From Methylotenera sp. (GTDB lineage: Bacteria > Pseudomonadota > Gammaproteobacteria > Burkholderiales > Methylophilaceae), in assembly GCF_029945705.1 (NCBI RefSeq), contig NZ_JAQSDC010000049.1, positions 1-64,000 of the forward strand: DNA of 64,000 nucleotides, read 5' to 3'. Both the position numbers and the translations under genes were made by a program. The notes under the pieces are model-generated. The model saw only the letters and a program-made list of their open reading frames with translations, searched no databases and was not told the DNA's origin. Below are positions 1-9,676 of the stretch, piece after piece (within the stretch, counting starts at the first letter, position 1; every line of letters begins with the position of its first letter).

Positions 1-69
1 TAGCCACACATAGTCTCAGTTTGCAAAATTATGGTGGATTTTTAGAGATGCCCTTTATATATATGCAGT

Positions 70-597
70 CTAGCTCTTAATTAAACCCTTAAGCACCGCA
101 AACGGATTTGGCTTCTCGCCACTTTGTGTCGTTAGCTCGCTGCAACCCTCTTCATGCATAGGCGCAATGGGCATGGCCATGATGATTTCATCTTCAATTA
201 ACGCGATTAAATCCATCGCTTTATTCGCCTGCTGTAAGTCATAATCGTCGCTATTATCAACATCAACCGCTTCGACATCTGTATCGCTCACTTCGCCGAT
301 TAAATAATTGAAATTTAAACTTAAATTAAGCGGCATTGCATTTAAGCAACGCTGACATGCTGTAGTCAGGTTGCAAGCTACCGTTAACTGTAAAATATGT
401 TGGCCCACTGAGTCAGTCTTGCCTTGCAGCACGTAGCTAATTAAGCCTGTGTAGCTTATTTTTGTAGGGTTTGTTAAGTTAGAAGATTGCATTAACTCTT
501 CTAACCTAGGAAAGTCTTGAAGAGATAACTCGCCTTCTATACGATCATTTTTTTTCGAAAAAGCAATGTTGTCTATTAATATTGTGTTCATGCTCAT
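70..597 (-). CDS. yceD: YceD family protein (DUF177)
   Basis: This 175-residue protein matches the YceD/DUF177 family, which is needed for 23S rRNA accumulation in some bacteria and for chloroplast ribosome biogenesis. Visible hallmarks are a CQRC motif near residue 82, an acidic middle section and the C-terminal NPFAVLKGL segment typical of the family. It normally sits directly upstream of rpmF (ribosomal protein L32). That gene would lie just off the left edge on the same strand and is not visible here. The gene is divergent from pycA. Two ATG codons (M1 and M3) are possible starts and neither has a strong ribosome binding site. Confidence 0.85.
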   Translation of the reverse strand: MSMNTILIDNIAFSKKNDRIEGELSLQDFPRLEELMQSSNLTNPTKISYTGLISYVLQGKTDSVGQHILQLTVACNLTTACQRCLNAMPLNLSLNFNYLIGEVSDTDVEAVDVDNSDDYDLQQANKAMDLIALIEDEIIMAMPIAPMHEEGCSELTTQSGEKPNPFAVLKGLIKS

Positions 598-690
598 TTT
601 TAGTGCTCAAAATTTAGTGTTGGGGATTTAGCTCTAACGATACACATGTTACAATTGCTGGGTTTGAGTATCAAATTTAAGGGCTGTAAC

Positions 691-2109
691 GTGTTCAAAA
701 AAATTCTCGTAGCTAACCGTGGTGAAATCGCAGTGCGTATTGTACGCGCTTGCTCAGAAATGGGCATTAAGTCTGTCGCGATTTATGCGGATGCAGATCG
801 CCAAGCTTTGCATGTTAAAAAGGCAGATGAGGCTTATAACATAGGCGCAGACCCAGTTGCAGGCTATCTAAACGCGCACAATATTGTTAATCTTGCAGTA
901 GCTTCCGGCTGTGATGCGCTACATCCTGGTTATGGATTCTTGTCAGAAAATCCAGAATTAGCGGAGATATGCGCACGCCGGGGTATTAAATTTATTGGGC
1001 CAAATGCTGCAGTCATTCGCCAAATGGGCGATAAAATCCAAGCTAGAAATGCCATGACAGGCGCTGGCATTCCATGCACTCCAGGTAGTGATGGCAATTT
1101 AAAAGACTTAAATGAAGCAGTAGCTTTAGCAGCAAAAATTGGCTACCCAGTGATGTTAAAAGCCACTAATGGTGGTGGTGGGCGTGGCATTCGTCGCTGC
1201 GATAGCGAAAAAGAATTATTAGGTAATTATGACCGCGTTATTTCAGAGGCAAGTAAGGCATTTGGTAAACCTGAAGTATTTTTAGAAAAATGTGTGGTTT
1301 CCCCACGCCATATTGAAGTGCAAATTTTAGCTGACTCACAAGGCAATGTGATTCACTTATTTGAACGTGACTGTTCAATTCAACGTCGCAATCAAAAGTT
1401 AATTGAAATTGCGCCATCACCACAACTTACTCAAGCGCAACGTGACTATATTGGCGGCTTGGCAGTTAAAGCGGCTAAAGCTGTTGGCTATGAAAATGCT
1501 GGGACGGTGGAGTTTTTATTAGATTCTGACAATACTTTCTATTTCATGGAAATGAACACGCGCTTACAAGTTGAGCACACCGTGACTGAAACCATTACCG
1601 GTATTGATATTGTACAAGAGCAAATTCGTGTAGCTTTCGGCCTGCCACTTCAATACGAGCAAAAAGAAGTGCAATTTAGAGGTTATGCGATGGAGTTCCG
1701 TATCAATGCGGAAGATCCAAAAAATGATTTCCTACCTAGCTTTGGCAAAATTACACGATACTACGCGCCTGGTGGACCTGGCGTGCGCATGGATGCTGCG
1801 ATCTACAGTGGCTATGTTATTCCGCCCTATTATGACTCTATGTGTGCCAAGCTGACTGTTTGGGCGCTAGACTGGGAGAGCGTTATTGAACGTGGTCGTC
1901 GTGCACTCGACGATATGCTGATTTATGGTGTAAAAACTACGATTCCATATTACCAAGAGATTTTAAAACATCAAGATTTTAGGGATGCTAACTTTAACAC
2001 TAGCTTTGTTGAGTCACACCCAGAACTCACAAATTACAAGAATGAAATTCCACCTGAGATGATTGCTGCAGCAATTTCAGCAGCAATCGCTGCGCATGAA
2101 GGTATTTAG
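691..2109 (+). CDS. pycA: Pyruvate carboxylase subunit A (biotin carboxylase)
   Basis: This is an AccC-type biotin carboxylase, which uses ATP and bicarbonate to carboxylate the biotin carried by the partner subunit. It starts with the family motif KKILVANRGEIAVR and has the glycine-rich ATP-grasp loop (NGGGGRGIR) and the active-site FMEMNTRLQVEHTVTE segment. The reading frame is open back to an ATG at 646, but I prefer the GTG at 691: AAGGG lies 7 bases before it and it places the conserved start at the N terminus, giving about 472 residues. The next gene encodes the carboxyltransferase plus biotin carrier. The pair therefore fits a two-subunit pyruvate carboxylase making oxaloacetate, not the fatty-acid enzyme. 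A paralogous accC elsewhere cannot be excluded. Confidence 0.85.
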   Translation: MFKKILVANRGEIAVRIVRACSEMGIKSVAIYADADRQALHVKKADEAYNIGADPVAGYLNAHNIVNLAVASGCDALHPGYGFLSENPELAEICARRGIKFIGPNAAVIRQMGDKIQARNAMTGAGIPCTPGSDGNLKDLNEAVALAAKIGYPVMLKATNGGGGRGIRRCDSEKELLGNYDRVISEASKAFGKPEVFLEKCVVSPRHIEVQILADSQGNVIHLFERDCSIQRRNQKLIEIAPSPQLTQAQRDYIGGLAVKAAKAVGYENAGTVEFLLDSDNTFYFMEMNTRLQVEHTVTETITGIDIVQEQIRVAFGLPLQYEQKEVQFRGYAMEFRINAEDPKNDFLPSFGKITRYYAPGGPGVRMDAAIYSGYVIPPYYDSMCAKLTVWALDWESVIERGRRALDDMLIYGVKTTIPYYQEILKHQDFRDANFNTSFVESHPELTNYKNEIPPEMIAAAISAAIAAHEGI

Positions 2110-2205
2110 TTGATTGATTCTTAATTTATAAAACAGGAATGTTTCATAAAAATATAATCATAAAAACATATAGTTAAACGTATTAATTAAAGTAAAGAGT
2201 TAAAT

Positions 2206-4062
2206 ATGAGCCAAACACCAAAAGTACACGTCACCGAGCTTGTTTTACGCGATGGGCATCAATGTCATATCGCAACGCGCATGCGCACAGAAGATATGTT
2301 GCCCATTTGTAGTAAGTTAGATGCGATTGGCTTTTGGTCACTTGAGGCTTGGGGTGGTGCTACTTTTGATGCTTGCGTACGCTATTTAAAAGAAGATCCT
2401 TGGGAGCGCTTACAAAAACTACGTAAAGCACTGCCAAACTCGCGCATTCAAATGCTTTTGCGTGGTCAAAATTTGCTTGGTTATCGCCATTACTCTGATG
2501 ATGTAGTGCAGGCTTTCGTACAGAAGTCTGCTGATAATGGCGTTGATGTGTTCCGTGTTTTTGATGCACTTAACGACACACGCAATTTAGCAGTTTCAAT
2601 TCAAGCAGTTAAAAAAGCTGGCAAACATGCTGAAGGTACCATTAGCTACACAACAAGCCCTGTGCATGATGTAGCGCACTTTGTTGGCATTGCTCAAGAA
2701 CTCGAAGCAATGGGATCAGATACCATTGCTATTAAAGATATGGCTGGACTACTTACACCACAAGCCACTGTTGATTTGGTAAAAGCACTGCGTGCAAATG
2801 TAAACTTGCCGATTCACATACACAGCCATTCTACAAGCGGCTTAGCTAGCATGAACTTGCTACGCGCACTCGAAAATGGCGCTGTCATGATTGATACCTG
2901 TAGCGCAGCATTCTCAGAAGGCGCAAGCCATCCTACGACTGAGAGTATGATCGCGGCTTTGCAGGGTACTGAGTTTGATACTGGCTTGGACATTGCTGCC
3001 ATGCAAGAGGTCACAGCCTATTTTCGCGAAGTTCGTAAAAAATATTGGCAGTTTGAAAGTGAGTTCTCAGGTGTTGATACACGCGTACTATTGAATCAAG
3101 TGCCAGGCGGCATGATTTCAAACTTGAGCAATCAATTAAAAGAGCAAGGCGCGTTAGACCGTATGGATGCTGTATTAGCTGAAATTCCATTGGTACGTAA
3201 AGACCTTGGCTACATTCCATTGGTAACACCAACTTCACAAATTGTTGGTACGCAAGCGGTACTCAACGTGATGACTGGCCAACGTTACAAATCTATTACC
3301 AATGAAGTTAAAAACTATTTCTTAGGCCAGTACGGTAAAGCGCCTAGCGCTGTGAATGAAGAAGTAAAAAAATTAGCAATCGGCGATGCCGAACCTATTA
3401 CCTGCCGACCAGCTGATTTATTAACTCCTGAAATGGCAAAGCTCACCAGTGAATCTGAACGCTTTGCTCAATCTGAAGAAGACGTACTGACATTTGCAAT
3501 GTTCCCAGACATCGGCAAAACGTTCTTACAAGAACGTATCGCTGGTTCGTTACAACCTGAAGCCTTGCTTGATAAAGCCGCAGTAAATGCTTCGGCATCT
3601 CGCTTTGCACCAAGTGAATTTAAAGTCACATTACATGGCGAAACCTTCCATATCAATCTCACAGGCAGCGGTCATGCAGGTGAAGAAAAGCGTCCATTCT
3701 ATGTTTCTATCGACGGTATTGCAGAAGAGGTCATTGTTGAAACCTTGAGTGAAATTGAAGTTTCAGGCGGTGTTAACAATGGTGGCGGTAAGAAAAAGGC
3801 CGCTTCAGGCACAGCTAAAAGTGGTCGACCACGCCCTTCTCACGCGGGTCATGTCACGACATCAATGCCAGGTACAGTAGTTGCGGTGAAAGTAAAAGCG
3901 GGCGACAAAGTGACGGCAGGTGATGGTGTGTTAGTCATTGAGGCGATGAAAATGGAGAATGAAATTCAAGCTGCAGCTACTGGCGTAGTGGTTGCAGTCC
4001 ATGTGGTTAAAGGCGACACAGTGACGCCCGATGAGTCTCTACTTGAAATTCAACCTGAATAA
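2206..4062 (+). CDS. pycB: Pyruvate carboxylase subunit B / oxaloacetate decarboxylase alpha-like
   Basis: This 618-residue protein has an N-terminal carboxyltransferase TIM barrel (about residues 5-300), a conserved PYC/OADA domain, an alanine/lysine/glycine linker near 525, and a C-terminal biotinyl domain with the biotin-acceptor lysine in EAMKMENEI. The carboxylated-lysine motif IAIKDMAG and the metal-binding HSHSTSG segment are present. The first metal motif reads LRDGHQ, where LRDAHQ is usual; the Asp and Gln are kept. It follows pycA with a 96-base gap. No membrane OadB or OadG gene is nearby, so anaplerotic pyruvate carboxylation is more likely than sodium-pumping decarboxylation. Confidence 0.85.
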   Translation: MSQTPKVHVTELVLRDGHQCHIATRMRTEDMLPICSKLDAIGFWSLEAWGGATFDACVRYLKEDPWERLQKLRKALPNSRIQMLLRGQNLLGYRHYSDDVVQAFVQKSADNGVDVFRVFDALNDTRNLAVSIQAVKKAGKHAEGTISYTTSPVHDVAHFVGIAQELEAMGSDTIAIKDMAGLLTPQATVDLVKALRANVNLPIHIHSHSTSGLASMNLLRALENGAVMIDTCSAAFSEGASHPTTESMIAALQGTEFDTGLDIAAMQEVTAYFREVRKKYWQFESEFSGVDTRVLLNQVPGGMISNLSNQLKEQGALDRMDAVLAEIPLVRKDLGYIPLVTPTSQIVGTQAVLNVMTGQRYKSITNEVKNYFLGQYGKAPSAVNEEVKKLAIGDAEPITCRPADLLTPEMAKLTSESERFAQSEEDVLTFAMFPDIGKTFLQERIAGSLQPEALLDKAAVNASASRFAPSEFKVTLHGETFHINLTGSGHAGEEKRPFYVSIDGIAEEVIVETLSEIEVSGGVNNGGGKKKAASGTAKSGRPRPSHAGHVTTSMPGTVVAVKVKAGDKVTAGDGVLVIEAMKMENEIQAAATGVVVAVHVVKGDTVTPDESLLEIQPE

Positions 4063-4082
4063 ATATTTTAAAATTTAACCTA

Positions 4083-4116
4083 AAAGCCGACAGAATAATC
4101 CTGTCGGCTTTTTATT
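4083..4116 (+). terminator. Rho-independent terminator after pycB
   Basis: An 11-bp perfect stem (AAAGCCGACAG at 4083-4093 pairing with CTGTCGGCTTT at 4101-4111) with a 7-base loop is followed by a short T run. It lies 21 bases after the pycB stop and should end the pycAB transcript. Confidence 0.9.
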
Positions 4117-4186
4117 TACCTAGTAATTTATATAGAATCAATCATCTATAAAACATTTATAAACACTTACCAAACACATATAAGCT

Positions 4187-4780
4187 ATGAAAAAAACTAT
4201 GAAACAAACGCTGATATTAGCTTCCTCATCTGAGTTTAGGCGCGAGCTTCTGCAAAAGCTACAAATTCCATTTAGCAGCATTTCGCCACGCGTGGATGAA
4301 ACTCCACTTAAAAATGAAAAGCCGCATGAAACGGCTTTAAGATTGGCGCAAGATAAAGCTAGAAAAATTGGAGCTGAATATCCACATGCTCTAGTGATAG
4401 GCTGCGATCAAGTGGCTACGTTAGATAGTGAACAGCTCGGTAAGCCTCTCAATCACATCAATGCCACTAAGCAGTTAAAGTCCATGCGTGGCCGCGAGGT
4501 TACTTTTCACAGCGCACTTTGCTTATACAATGCAGCTACAGGCAATATGCAGGCTGAAGTTGTGCCTTATCTCGTACGTTTTAGACAACTCAGTGATGAG
4601 CAAATCGAAAACTACCTCAATAAAGAACAACCTTACCAATGTGCTGGCAGCGCAAAATCTGAAGGCTTAGGTATCGCATTAATGGAACGCTTGATAGGTG
4701 AAGACCCGAATGCGTTAATTGGTCTGCCACTTATAAAGTTAATCAATATGCTAGAGAACGAAAATATTTCGGTTTTATAA
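4187..4780 (+). CDS. yceF: Maf family nucleotide pyrophosphatase, YceF type
   Basis: Maf proteins hydrolyse non-canonical or modified nucleoside triphosphates to monophosphates. This one has the N-terminal [14 protein letters not shown] motif, the VDET segment, the metal-binding GCDQVA motif and the signature [14 protein letters not shown]. That last motif places it in the YceF subgroup, which in E. coli prefers 7-methyl-GTP. The length of 197 residues is normal. M1 and M5 are both possible starts. In E. coli yceF is next to and divergent from yceD; here the two are separated by pycAB. Confidence 0.85.
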   Translation: MKKTMKQTLILASSSEFRRELLQKLQIPFSSISPRVDETPLKNEKPHETALRLAQDKARKIGAEYPHALVIGCDQVATLDSEQLGKPLNHINATKQLKSMRGREVTFHSALCLYNAATGNMQAEVVPYLVRFRQLSDEQIENYLNKEQPYQCAGSAKSEGLGIALMERLIGEDPNALIGLPLIKLINMLENENISVL

Positions 4781-4900
4781 ATAACTTTAAAAATATTAAA
4801 ATAATTTAACCCTTTTCGCAGCTTGCCACGTTTAATGAATCATAGCGTGTTGAACTTAACACTAACACGCTTATCATTTAACCAATTTTGGAGATTAAAT

Positions 4901-6364
4901 ATGTCACTTATTCGCCAGCCAATGAAGCACAAGCTCATCTTGCTAGCTACACTATCTACAATTTATACAGGAGCATTTGCGATGGATTTAGATGAAACGC
5001 GCAGCACATTAAACGACCAGCAGAATGTAGCCGTCACCATCTACAACGGTGATTTAGCGTTGGTCAAAGATACACGCCATGTGATGCTTAAAACTGGCTT
5101 AAATGCCTTAGCATTACGTGATGTGAGTGCACAAATTCGCCCAGAAACGGCACTGTTACGCAGCATCAATGCACCAGGCAGCCTGACCTTACTTGAGCAA
5201 AACTTTGATTTTGATTTACTGACTCCACAAAAACTACTTGAGAAATATGTAGGTAAATCTGTAAATATCGTAAAAACTCACCCAACGACAGGTGCTGAAA
5301 CCACAGAGAAAGCCACAGTTCTTTCGGCAAACAACGGCATAGTGCTTCAAATTGGCAATCGTATTGAAACAGGCATTCCTGGCAGAATTGTTTATGATGA
5401 CGTTCCAGATAACTTACGTGACAGACCAACATTAGTCACACGAATCAATAACAAAGGTGCAACTGACCAAACCGTTGAGTTGAGCTATTTAACAGGTGGG
5501 CTGGGCTGGAAGGCCGATTATGTTGCCGAGTTAAGTCCGAAAGAAGACAGCATTGATTTGTCTGGCTGGGTAACGCTCACCAACACGAGTGGTGCAAGTT
5601 ATAAAAATGCTAAATTGCAATTAGTGGCTGGTGATGTGAATCGAGTTCAACCTCCACAAATTTTTCCCATGGCAAAAGCGATGCGCGGCGATGTGATGAT
5701 GGCTGAAGCTGCCGCACCAATGTCTGAAGAGTCCTTACTCGAATATCACCTCTATACCTTGGATCGTGCAACCACAATTGCAGAAAACCAAACCAAACAA
5801 GTTGCCCTACTCTCTGCATCGAATGTACCTGCGCGTAAAGAATTAGTCTTACGTGGTGCGGATTATTACTATCAAAGTAGCTATGGCGATCTCGGGACTA
5901 AAATGAAAGTTGGGGTGTTTGTTGAGTTTGAAAATAAAGAAGCCTCAAAATTAGGCATGCCATTACCCAAAGGCATATTGCGTGTTTATAAAAAAGATGG
6001 TGCTGGCAATGCACAATTCGTGGGTGAAGACAGCATCGACCATACGCCTAAAAATGAAGTGGTACGCTTAAAACTAGGTGAGTCTTTTGATGTGACTGCC
6101 GATAAAAAGCAAACTAGTTTTAAAATACTACCTAATCCGCAAAAAGGTCACAGTGCGTATGAAAGCGCCTATGAAATTGTCTTAAAAAACGCGAAGAAAG
6201 AAAAAATGACGGTTATCGTGCAAGAGCCTATTTCTGGCGATTGGACCATTACCTCTGAAAGTCAACCTCACAAAAAGGTGAATAGCCATTTAGCTGTTTG
6301 GAAAGTTGAAGTCCCTGCTGAAAGCAATACAACATTAAGCTATAAAGCGGTTGTTAAGTACTAA
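4901..6364 (+). CDS. Exported DUF4139 domain protein
   Basis: The protein has a cleavable signal peptide (charged start, hydrophobic stretch, then TGAFA before MDLDETR) and a long body matching DUF4139. That family is of unknown function and rich in beta strands. A methionine/alanine-rich segment (AKAMRGDVMMAEAAAP) lies near residue 265. I place the start at the ATG at 4901 because GGAGA lies 6 bases upstream and this puts the signal peptide at the N terminus; the frame is open to 4823. Mature protein is expected in the periplasm or outer membrane. No partner gene is evident nearby, so I assign no reaction. Confidence 0.75.
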   Translation: MSLIRQPMKHKLILLATLSTIYTGAFAMDLDETRSTLNDQQNVAVTIYNGDLALVKDTRHVMLKTGLNALALRDVSAQIRPETALLRSINAPGSLTLLEQNFDFDLLTPQKLLEKYVGKSVNIVKTHPTTGAETTEKATVLSANNGIVLQIGNRIETGIPGRIVYDDVPDNLRDRPTLVTRINNKGATDQTVELSYLTGGLGWKADYVAELSPKEDSIDLSGWVTLTNTSGASYKNAKLQLVAGDVNRVQPPQIFPMAKAMRGDVMMAEAAAPMSEESLLEYHLYTLDRATTIAENQTKQVALLSASNVPARKELVLRGADYYYQSSYGDLGTKMKVGVFVEFENKEASKLGMPLPKGILRVYKKDGAGNAQFVGEDSIDHTPKNEVVRLKLGESFDVTADKKQTSFKILPNPQKGHSAYESAYEIVLKNAKKEKMTVIVQEPISGDWTITSESQPHKKVNSHLAVWKVEVPAESNTTLSYKAVVKY

Positions 6365-6460
6365 ATTAGTCTGCAAGTAAAACTCCGTTCCATCATATAA
6401 GTTGGCGGGAGTTAAGCAGAACAAGCAATATCCCCTAAAGATTACTATGAAATCAATAAC

Positions 6461-7174
6461 ATGCTAAAACTAGGAACACTTTACTTAATTCCAGTCACTC
6501 TTGGAGAAGATAATATCACTAAGGTGTTGCCGCCCGACGTCATCAGCATCGTGCAGCAATTAGATGTTTTTGTGGTGGAAAGTGAAAAATCCGCACGGCA
6601 TTTTTTAAGCACAATTAAGACGGCTAAGCCAGTCCGTGAGCTCACGTTAAATTTGCTCAATGAACATACTGAAGATAAAGCCTTACCAGATTTATTAAAA
6701 CCACTCCTAGCAGGTAGAGATGTAGGCTTAATGAGTGACGCTGGCTGCCCAGGTGTGGCAGATCCAGGGGCTAGACTAGTGGAATTAGCCCATCAAAAAG
6801 GGATTCGCGTCGTACCATTTGTGGGACCAAGCTCCATTTTATTAAGCATGATGGCCTCAGGTCTTAATGGTCAACAATTTGCGTTTCTAGGTTATTTACC
6901 AGTCGACAAAACGCAACGTAACCAAAAGCTCAAAGAAATTGAGAAGCGCTCGCTCTCACACAAAGAAACGCAACTATTTATAGAAACACCCTATCGCAAC
7001 CAACATATGTTAGAGGCCATACTGAGCGTCTGCCAGCCCAATACAAGGCTGTGTGTAGCATGTGATATTAGTTTAGAATCTGAAATGATCGTGACAAAAA
7101 CAATCACTAGTTGGAAAAAATCACAACTGCCTGATTTGCATAAACGGCCGACGGTATTTCTGTTATTGGCTTAA
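6461..7174 (+). CDS. Short RsmI-like SAM-dependent methyltransferase
   Basis: This is a tetrapyrrole-methylase-fold protein. The conserved SAM-site segment [17 protein letters not shown] and the [18 protein letters not shown] and FIETPYRN motifs all resemble RsmI, which 2'-O-methylates C1402 of 16S rRNA. It is only 237 residues, whereas RsmI is about 285. The N-terminal [10 protein letters not shown] replaces the usual LVATPIGNLGD, and the C-terminal helical domain of RsmI is absent. It therefore belongs to a shorter paralogous group whose substrate I cannot name. Its 3' end overlaps that of the convergent rnhB by 12 bases. Confidence 0.7.
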   Translation: MLKLGTLYLIPVTLGEDNITKVLPPDVISIVQQLDVFVVESEKSARHFLSTIKTAKPVRELTLNLLNEHTEDKALPDLLKPLLAGRDVGLMSDAGCPGVADPGARLVELAHQKGIRVVPFVGPSSILLSMMASGLNGQQFAFLGYLPVDKTQRNQKLKEIEKRSLSHKETQLFIETPYRNQHMLEAILSVCQPNTRLCVACDISLESEMIVTKTITSWKKSQLPDLHKRPTVFLLLA

Positions 7175-7747
7175 GCGTCTCACTGGAGCATAGCTGAGTC
7201 TATGCACTGGTGTAATTCCATGTGCATCCAACATTTCCAAATGAAAAGCCGTTGGATAACCTTTATGCTTTGCAAAGCCATATTGTGGGTAGATTTTATC
7301 TAGCTCGTACAATTCAGCATCGCGCGCTACTTTAGCAAGTATAGACGCAGCAGAAATAGCTTGTACTTTACTGTCGCCTTTCACTATAGCTTCGCATGGT
7401 AGACTAATTTTTGGACATTTATTGCCATCTACTTGTACTAAATCAGGAGTAATGCCAAACTGTGCTTGCATAGCTTCAATGGCACGTCTCATGGCTAGCA
7501 AGCTAGCTTGTAGGATATTGATTTCATCTATTTCTTGCGCGCTGCAACTAGCTATCGCCCAAGCCAGTGCATGTTGTTTAATTTCAGCGCTTAGAGAATC
7601 ACGTTTCTTTTCAGAGAGTTTTTTAGAGTCTGCGAGTCCAATGATTGGTCTGTCAGGATTTAAGATAACGGCGGCAGCATAAACTGCACCAGCTAGAGGC
7701 CCACGCCCTGCCTCATCGGCACCACAGATTAACGTTGATGTTGTCAC
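7163..7747 (-). CDS. rnhB: Ribonuclease HII
   Basis: RNase HII cleaves RNA in RNA-DNA hybrids and removes single ribonucleotides from DNA. The N-terminal [12 protein letters not shown] motif carries the first two catalytic acids (D11, E12). VDGNKCP and SILAKVARD motifs follow, the latter holding another catalytic residue region. The length of 194 residues is typical. It directly follows lpxB on the same strand, with its ATG abutting the lpxB stop, as in the conserved lpxB-rnhB order. Confidence 0.95.
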   Translation of the reverse strand: MTTSTLICGADEAGRGPLAGAVYAAAVILNPDRPIIGLADSKKLSEKKRDSLSAEIKQHALAWAIASCSAQEIDEINILQASLLAMRRAIEAMQAQFGITPDLVQVDGNKCPKISLPCEAIVKGDSKVQAISAASILAKVARDAELYELDKIYPQYGFAKHKGYPTAFHLEMLDAHGITPVHRLSYAPVRRLSQ

Positions 7748-8881
7748 TTAGGCCAAGTAAGCAAGAATGGCATTTGCTGCTTTTTCTGCCGTATTTTGCT
7801 TTAAACTATGGTGAATTTTTGTAAATTCAGCTTTAATTTCTGCGAGGTTGTCAGCGTCACTTAACAGTTTGATAGTGGCTTCTGCAAGCTTTTCAGGGGT
7901 AGATTCATCCTGCAACAATTCGGGTACTACAAACTTCTCAGCTAATACATTAGGCAATCCTACATAAGGCTGCAAACGCATGCGCTTAAGAATTTGCCAG
8001 CTTAGTTTAGGCATTCTATAAGTAATCACCATCGGTTTCTTTAATAGCGCGGCCTCTAGCGTGGCTGTGCCAGAGGCTACAATTACAATATCAGCGGCTT
8101 CCATAGCATCATGCGCATGGCCGAATAATATTTGAATAGGCAAACTTTCATTTTCGTGAAAAATAGCTAATTCAAATATTTGTCTAGTTTCTCGTGTGAT
8201 GAGTGGCACTAAAAACACGGCATTAGGAAAGTCTGCATAGATCAGTTTTGCCGTCTTAACAAACAACTCTGCATGTTGCTGCACCTCACTTTGACGGCTA
8301 CCAGGTAACATAGCCACTACCAAAGCGGAAGGCTTTAGCTTTAAACCTTCACGTGCTGCTGTAGTATCTGGTTCCAACGGCAATATATCTGCTAACGGGT
8401 GACCAACATAGGTGACTGGTATACCGGCATGCTGATATAACGCAGGTTCAAATGGAAATAGTGCCAAGATATGTGACACTGAATGCTTAATTTTCTTAAT
8501 TCTATTTTTACGCCAAGCCCACACAGAGGGACTCACATAATGAATAGCGGTAATACCTTTACTCTTTAATTTCTTTTCAAGCCAAAAGTTAAAGTCTGGT
8601 GCATCAATTCCTATGAATAAGTCAATGCGATTAGCAAGCAAGTGATTTAACAATTGACGACGTAATCTAAGCAGCCCAAAAAGATGTTTAATGACTTCAA
8701 CATAACCACGTACGGATAATCGCTCGATAGGAAACAGCGACTGAGCACCTTCACCCAACATTTTTGGCCCAGCTATGCCGACAAACTCAATATCAGAGCG
8801 TTTTAACTTTAATGCTTGCATCAGGTGACTGCCAAGCAAATCACCTGAAGCTTCTCCAGCAACAATACCTATTCTCACCAT
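7748..8881 (-). CDS. lpxB: Lipid-A-disaccharide synthase
   Basis: LpxB joins UDP-2,3-diacylglucosamine to 2,3-diacylglucosamine-1-phosphate to form the lipid A disaccharide at the inner membrane face. The protein begins with GIVAGEASGDLLG and carries HYVSPSVWAWRKNRIKKI, YVGHPLAD, LPGSRQSEV and ASGTATLEAAL, all diagnostic of this GT19 family. The length of 377 residues is normal. It sits between lpxA (9-base gap) and rnhB in the lipid A operon. Confidence 0.95.
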   Translation of the reverse strand: MVRIGIVAGEASGDLLGSHLMQALKLKRSDIEFVGIAGPKMLGEGAQSLFPIERLSVRGYVEVIKHLFGLLRLRRQLLNHLLANRIDLFIGIDAPDFNFWLEKKLKSKGITAIHYVSPSVWAWRKNRIKKIKHSVSHILALFPFEPALYQHAGIPVTYVGHPLADILPLEPDTTAAREGLKLKPSALVVAMLPGSRQSEVQQHAELFVKTAKLIYADFPNAVFLVPLITRETRQIFELAIFHENESLPIQILFGHAHDAMEAADIVIVASGTATLEAALLKKPMVITYRMPKLSWQILKRMRLQPYVGLPNVLAEKFVVPELLQDESTPEKLAEATIKLLSDADNLAEIKAEFTKIHHSLKQNTAEKAANAILAYLA

Positions 8882-8890
8882 GATGATAAA

Positions 8891-9673
8891 TTAACGGACG
8901 ATGCCGCGCGTTGAGACATTCAAGAAATCAGTCAGCAAACCGATTTCGGGGGTGGTAGCTTGCATCGCTGCAAGTTCAATTTTTGCCTCATCTAAAGTAA
9001 GGCCATTGCGATATAAAGCTTTATAACCACGTTTGATTTGTAAAATGCTGTCGGCACTAAAGCCGCGACGCTTCAAGCCCTCAGCATTAATGCCATGTGG
9101 TTTAGCATCATAGCCCGCAGCTGTTACGTAAGGAGGAATATCTTTGAACACAACCGAACCTACCGCAGTAATGACATGCGAGCCAACTTTACAAAACTGG
9201 TGAATCAGCGTAAAGCCACCCAATATTACATGGTCGTGAATATCCACATGGCCAGCCAGTGATGAGTTGTTCGCGAGAATAGTGTGATTGCCAACATCGC
9301 AGTCGTGCGCAATATGAACGTAGGCCATAATCCAATTGTCACTACCGATTTTAGTCGTGCCTTTATCTTGAATTGTGCCGCGATTAAATGTGCAAAACTC
9401 GCGAATAGTGTTGTTATCACCTATTTCTAATAGCGTTGGCTCATCTCGATACTTTTTATCTTGAGGCGCTTCACCTAGTGATGAATATTGAAATATTTGA
9501 TTGTTTTTTCCAATGGTTGTTGGGCCGTTAATCATCACGTGGCCCGCTACACGCGTACCAGAATCAATTCTGACATTTGCGCCAATAATAGAATATGGGC
9601 CAATTTCCACACTAGAATCTAGTTCCGCCTTGGCATCAATAATAGCCGTTGGATGAATTTTTGTTACTGACAT
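8891..9673 (-). CDS. lpxA: UDP-N-acetylglucosamine acyltransferase
   Basis: LpxA performs the first step of lipid A synthesis, transferring 3-hydroxyacyl from ACP to UDP-GlcNAc. The 260-residue protein has the left-handed beta-helix hexapeptide repeats from its N terminus (HPTAIIDAKAELDSSVEIGP) and the catalytic histidine in AYVHIAHDCDVG. A C-terminal helical region follows GINAEGLKRRGFS. It is 3 bases downstream of fabZ, indicating tight co-translation. Confidence 0.95.
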   Translation of the reverse strand: MSVTKIHPTAIIDAKAELDSSVEIGPYSIIGANVRIDSGTRVAGHVMINGPTTIGKNNQIFQYSSLGEAPQDKKYRDEPTLLEIGDNNTIREFCTFNRGTIQDKGTTKIGSDNWIMAYVHIAHDCDVGNHTILANNSSLAGHVDIHDHVILGGFTLIHQFCKVGSHVITAVGSVVFKDIPPYVTAAGYDAKPHGINAEGLKRRGFSADSILQIKRGYKALYRNGLTLDEAKIELAAMQATTPEIGLLTDFLNVSTRGIVR

Positions 9674-9676
9674 CGC

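Noticed and set aside
691-4062. Sodium-pumping oxaloacetate decarboxylase
   Set aside because: Only the alpha-like subunit is present. No OadB or OadG membrane gene is nearby and the biotin carboxylase subunit precedes it, so pyruvate carboxylase fits better.
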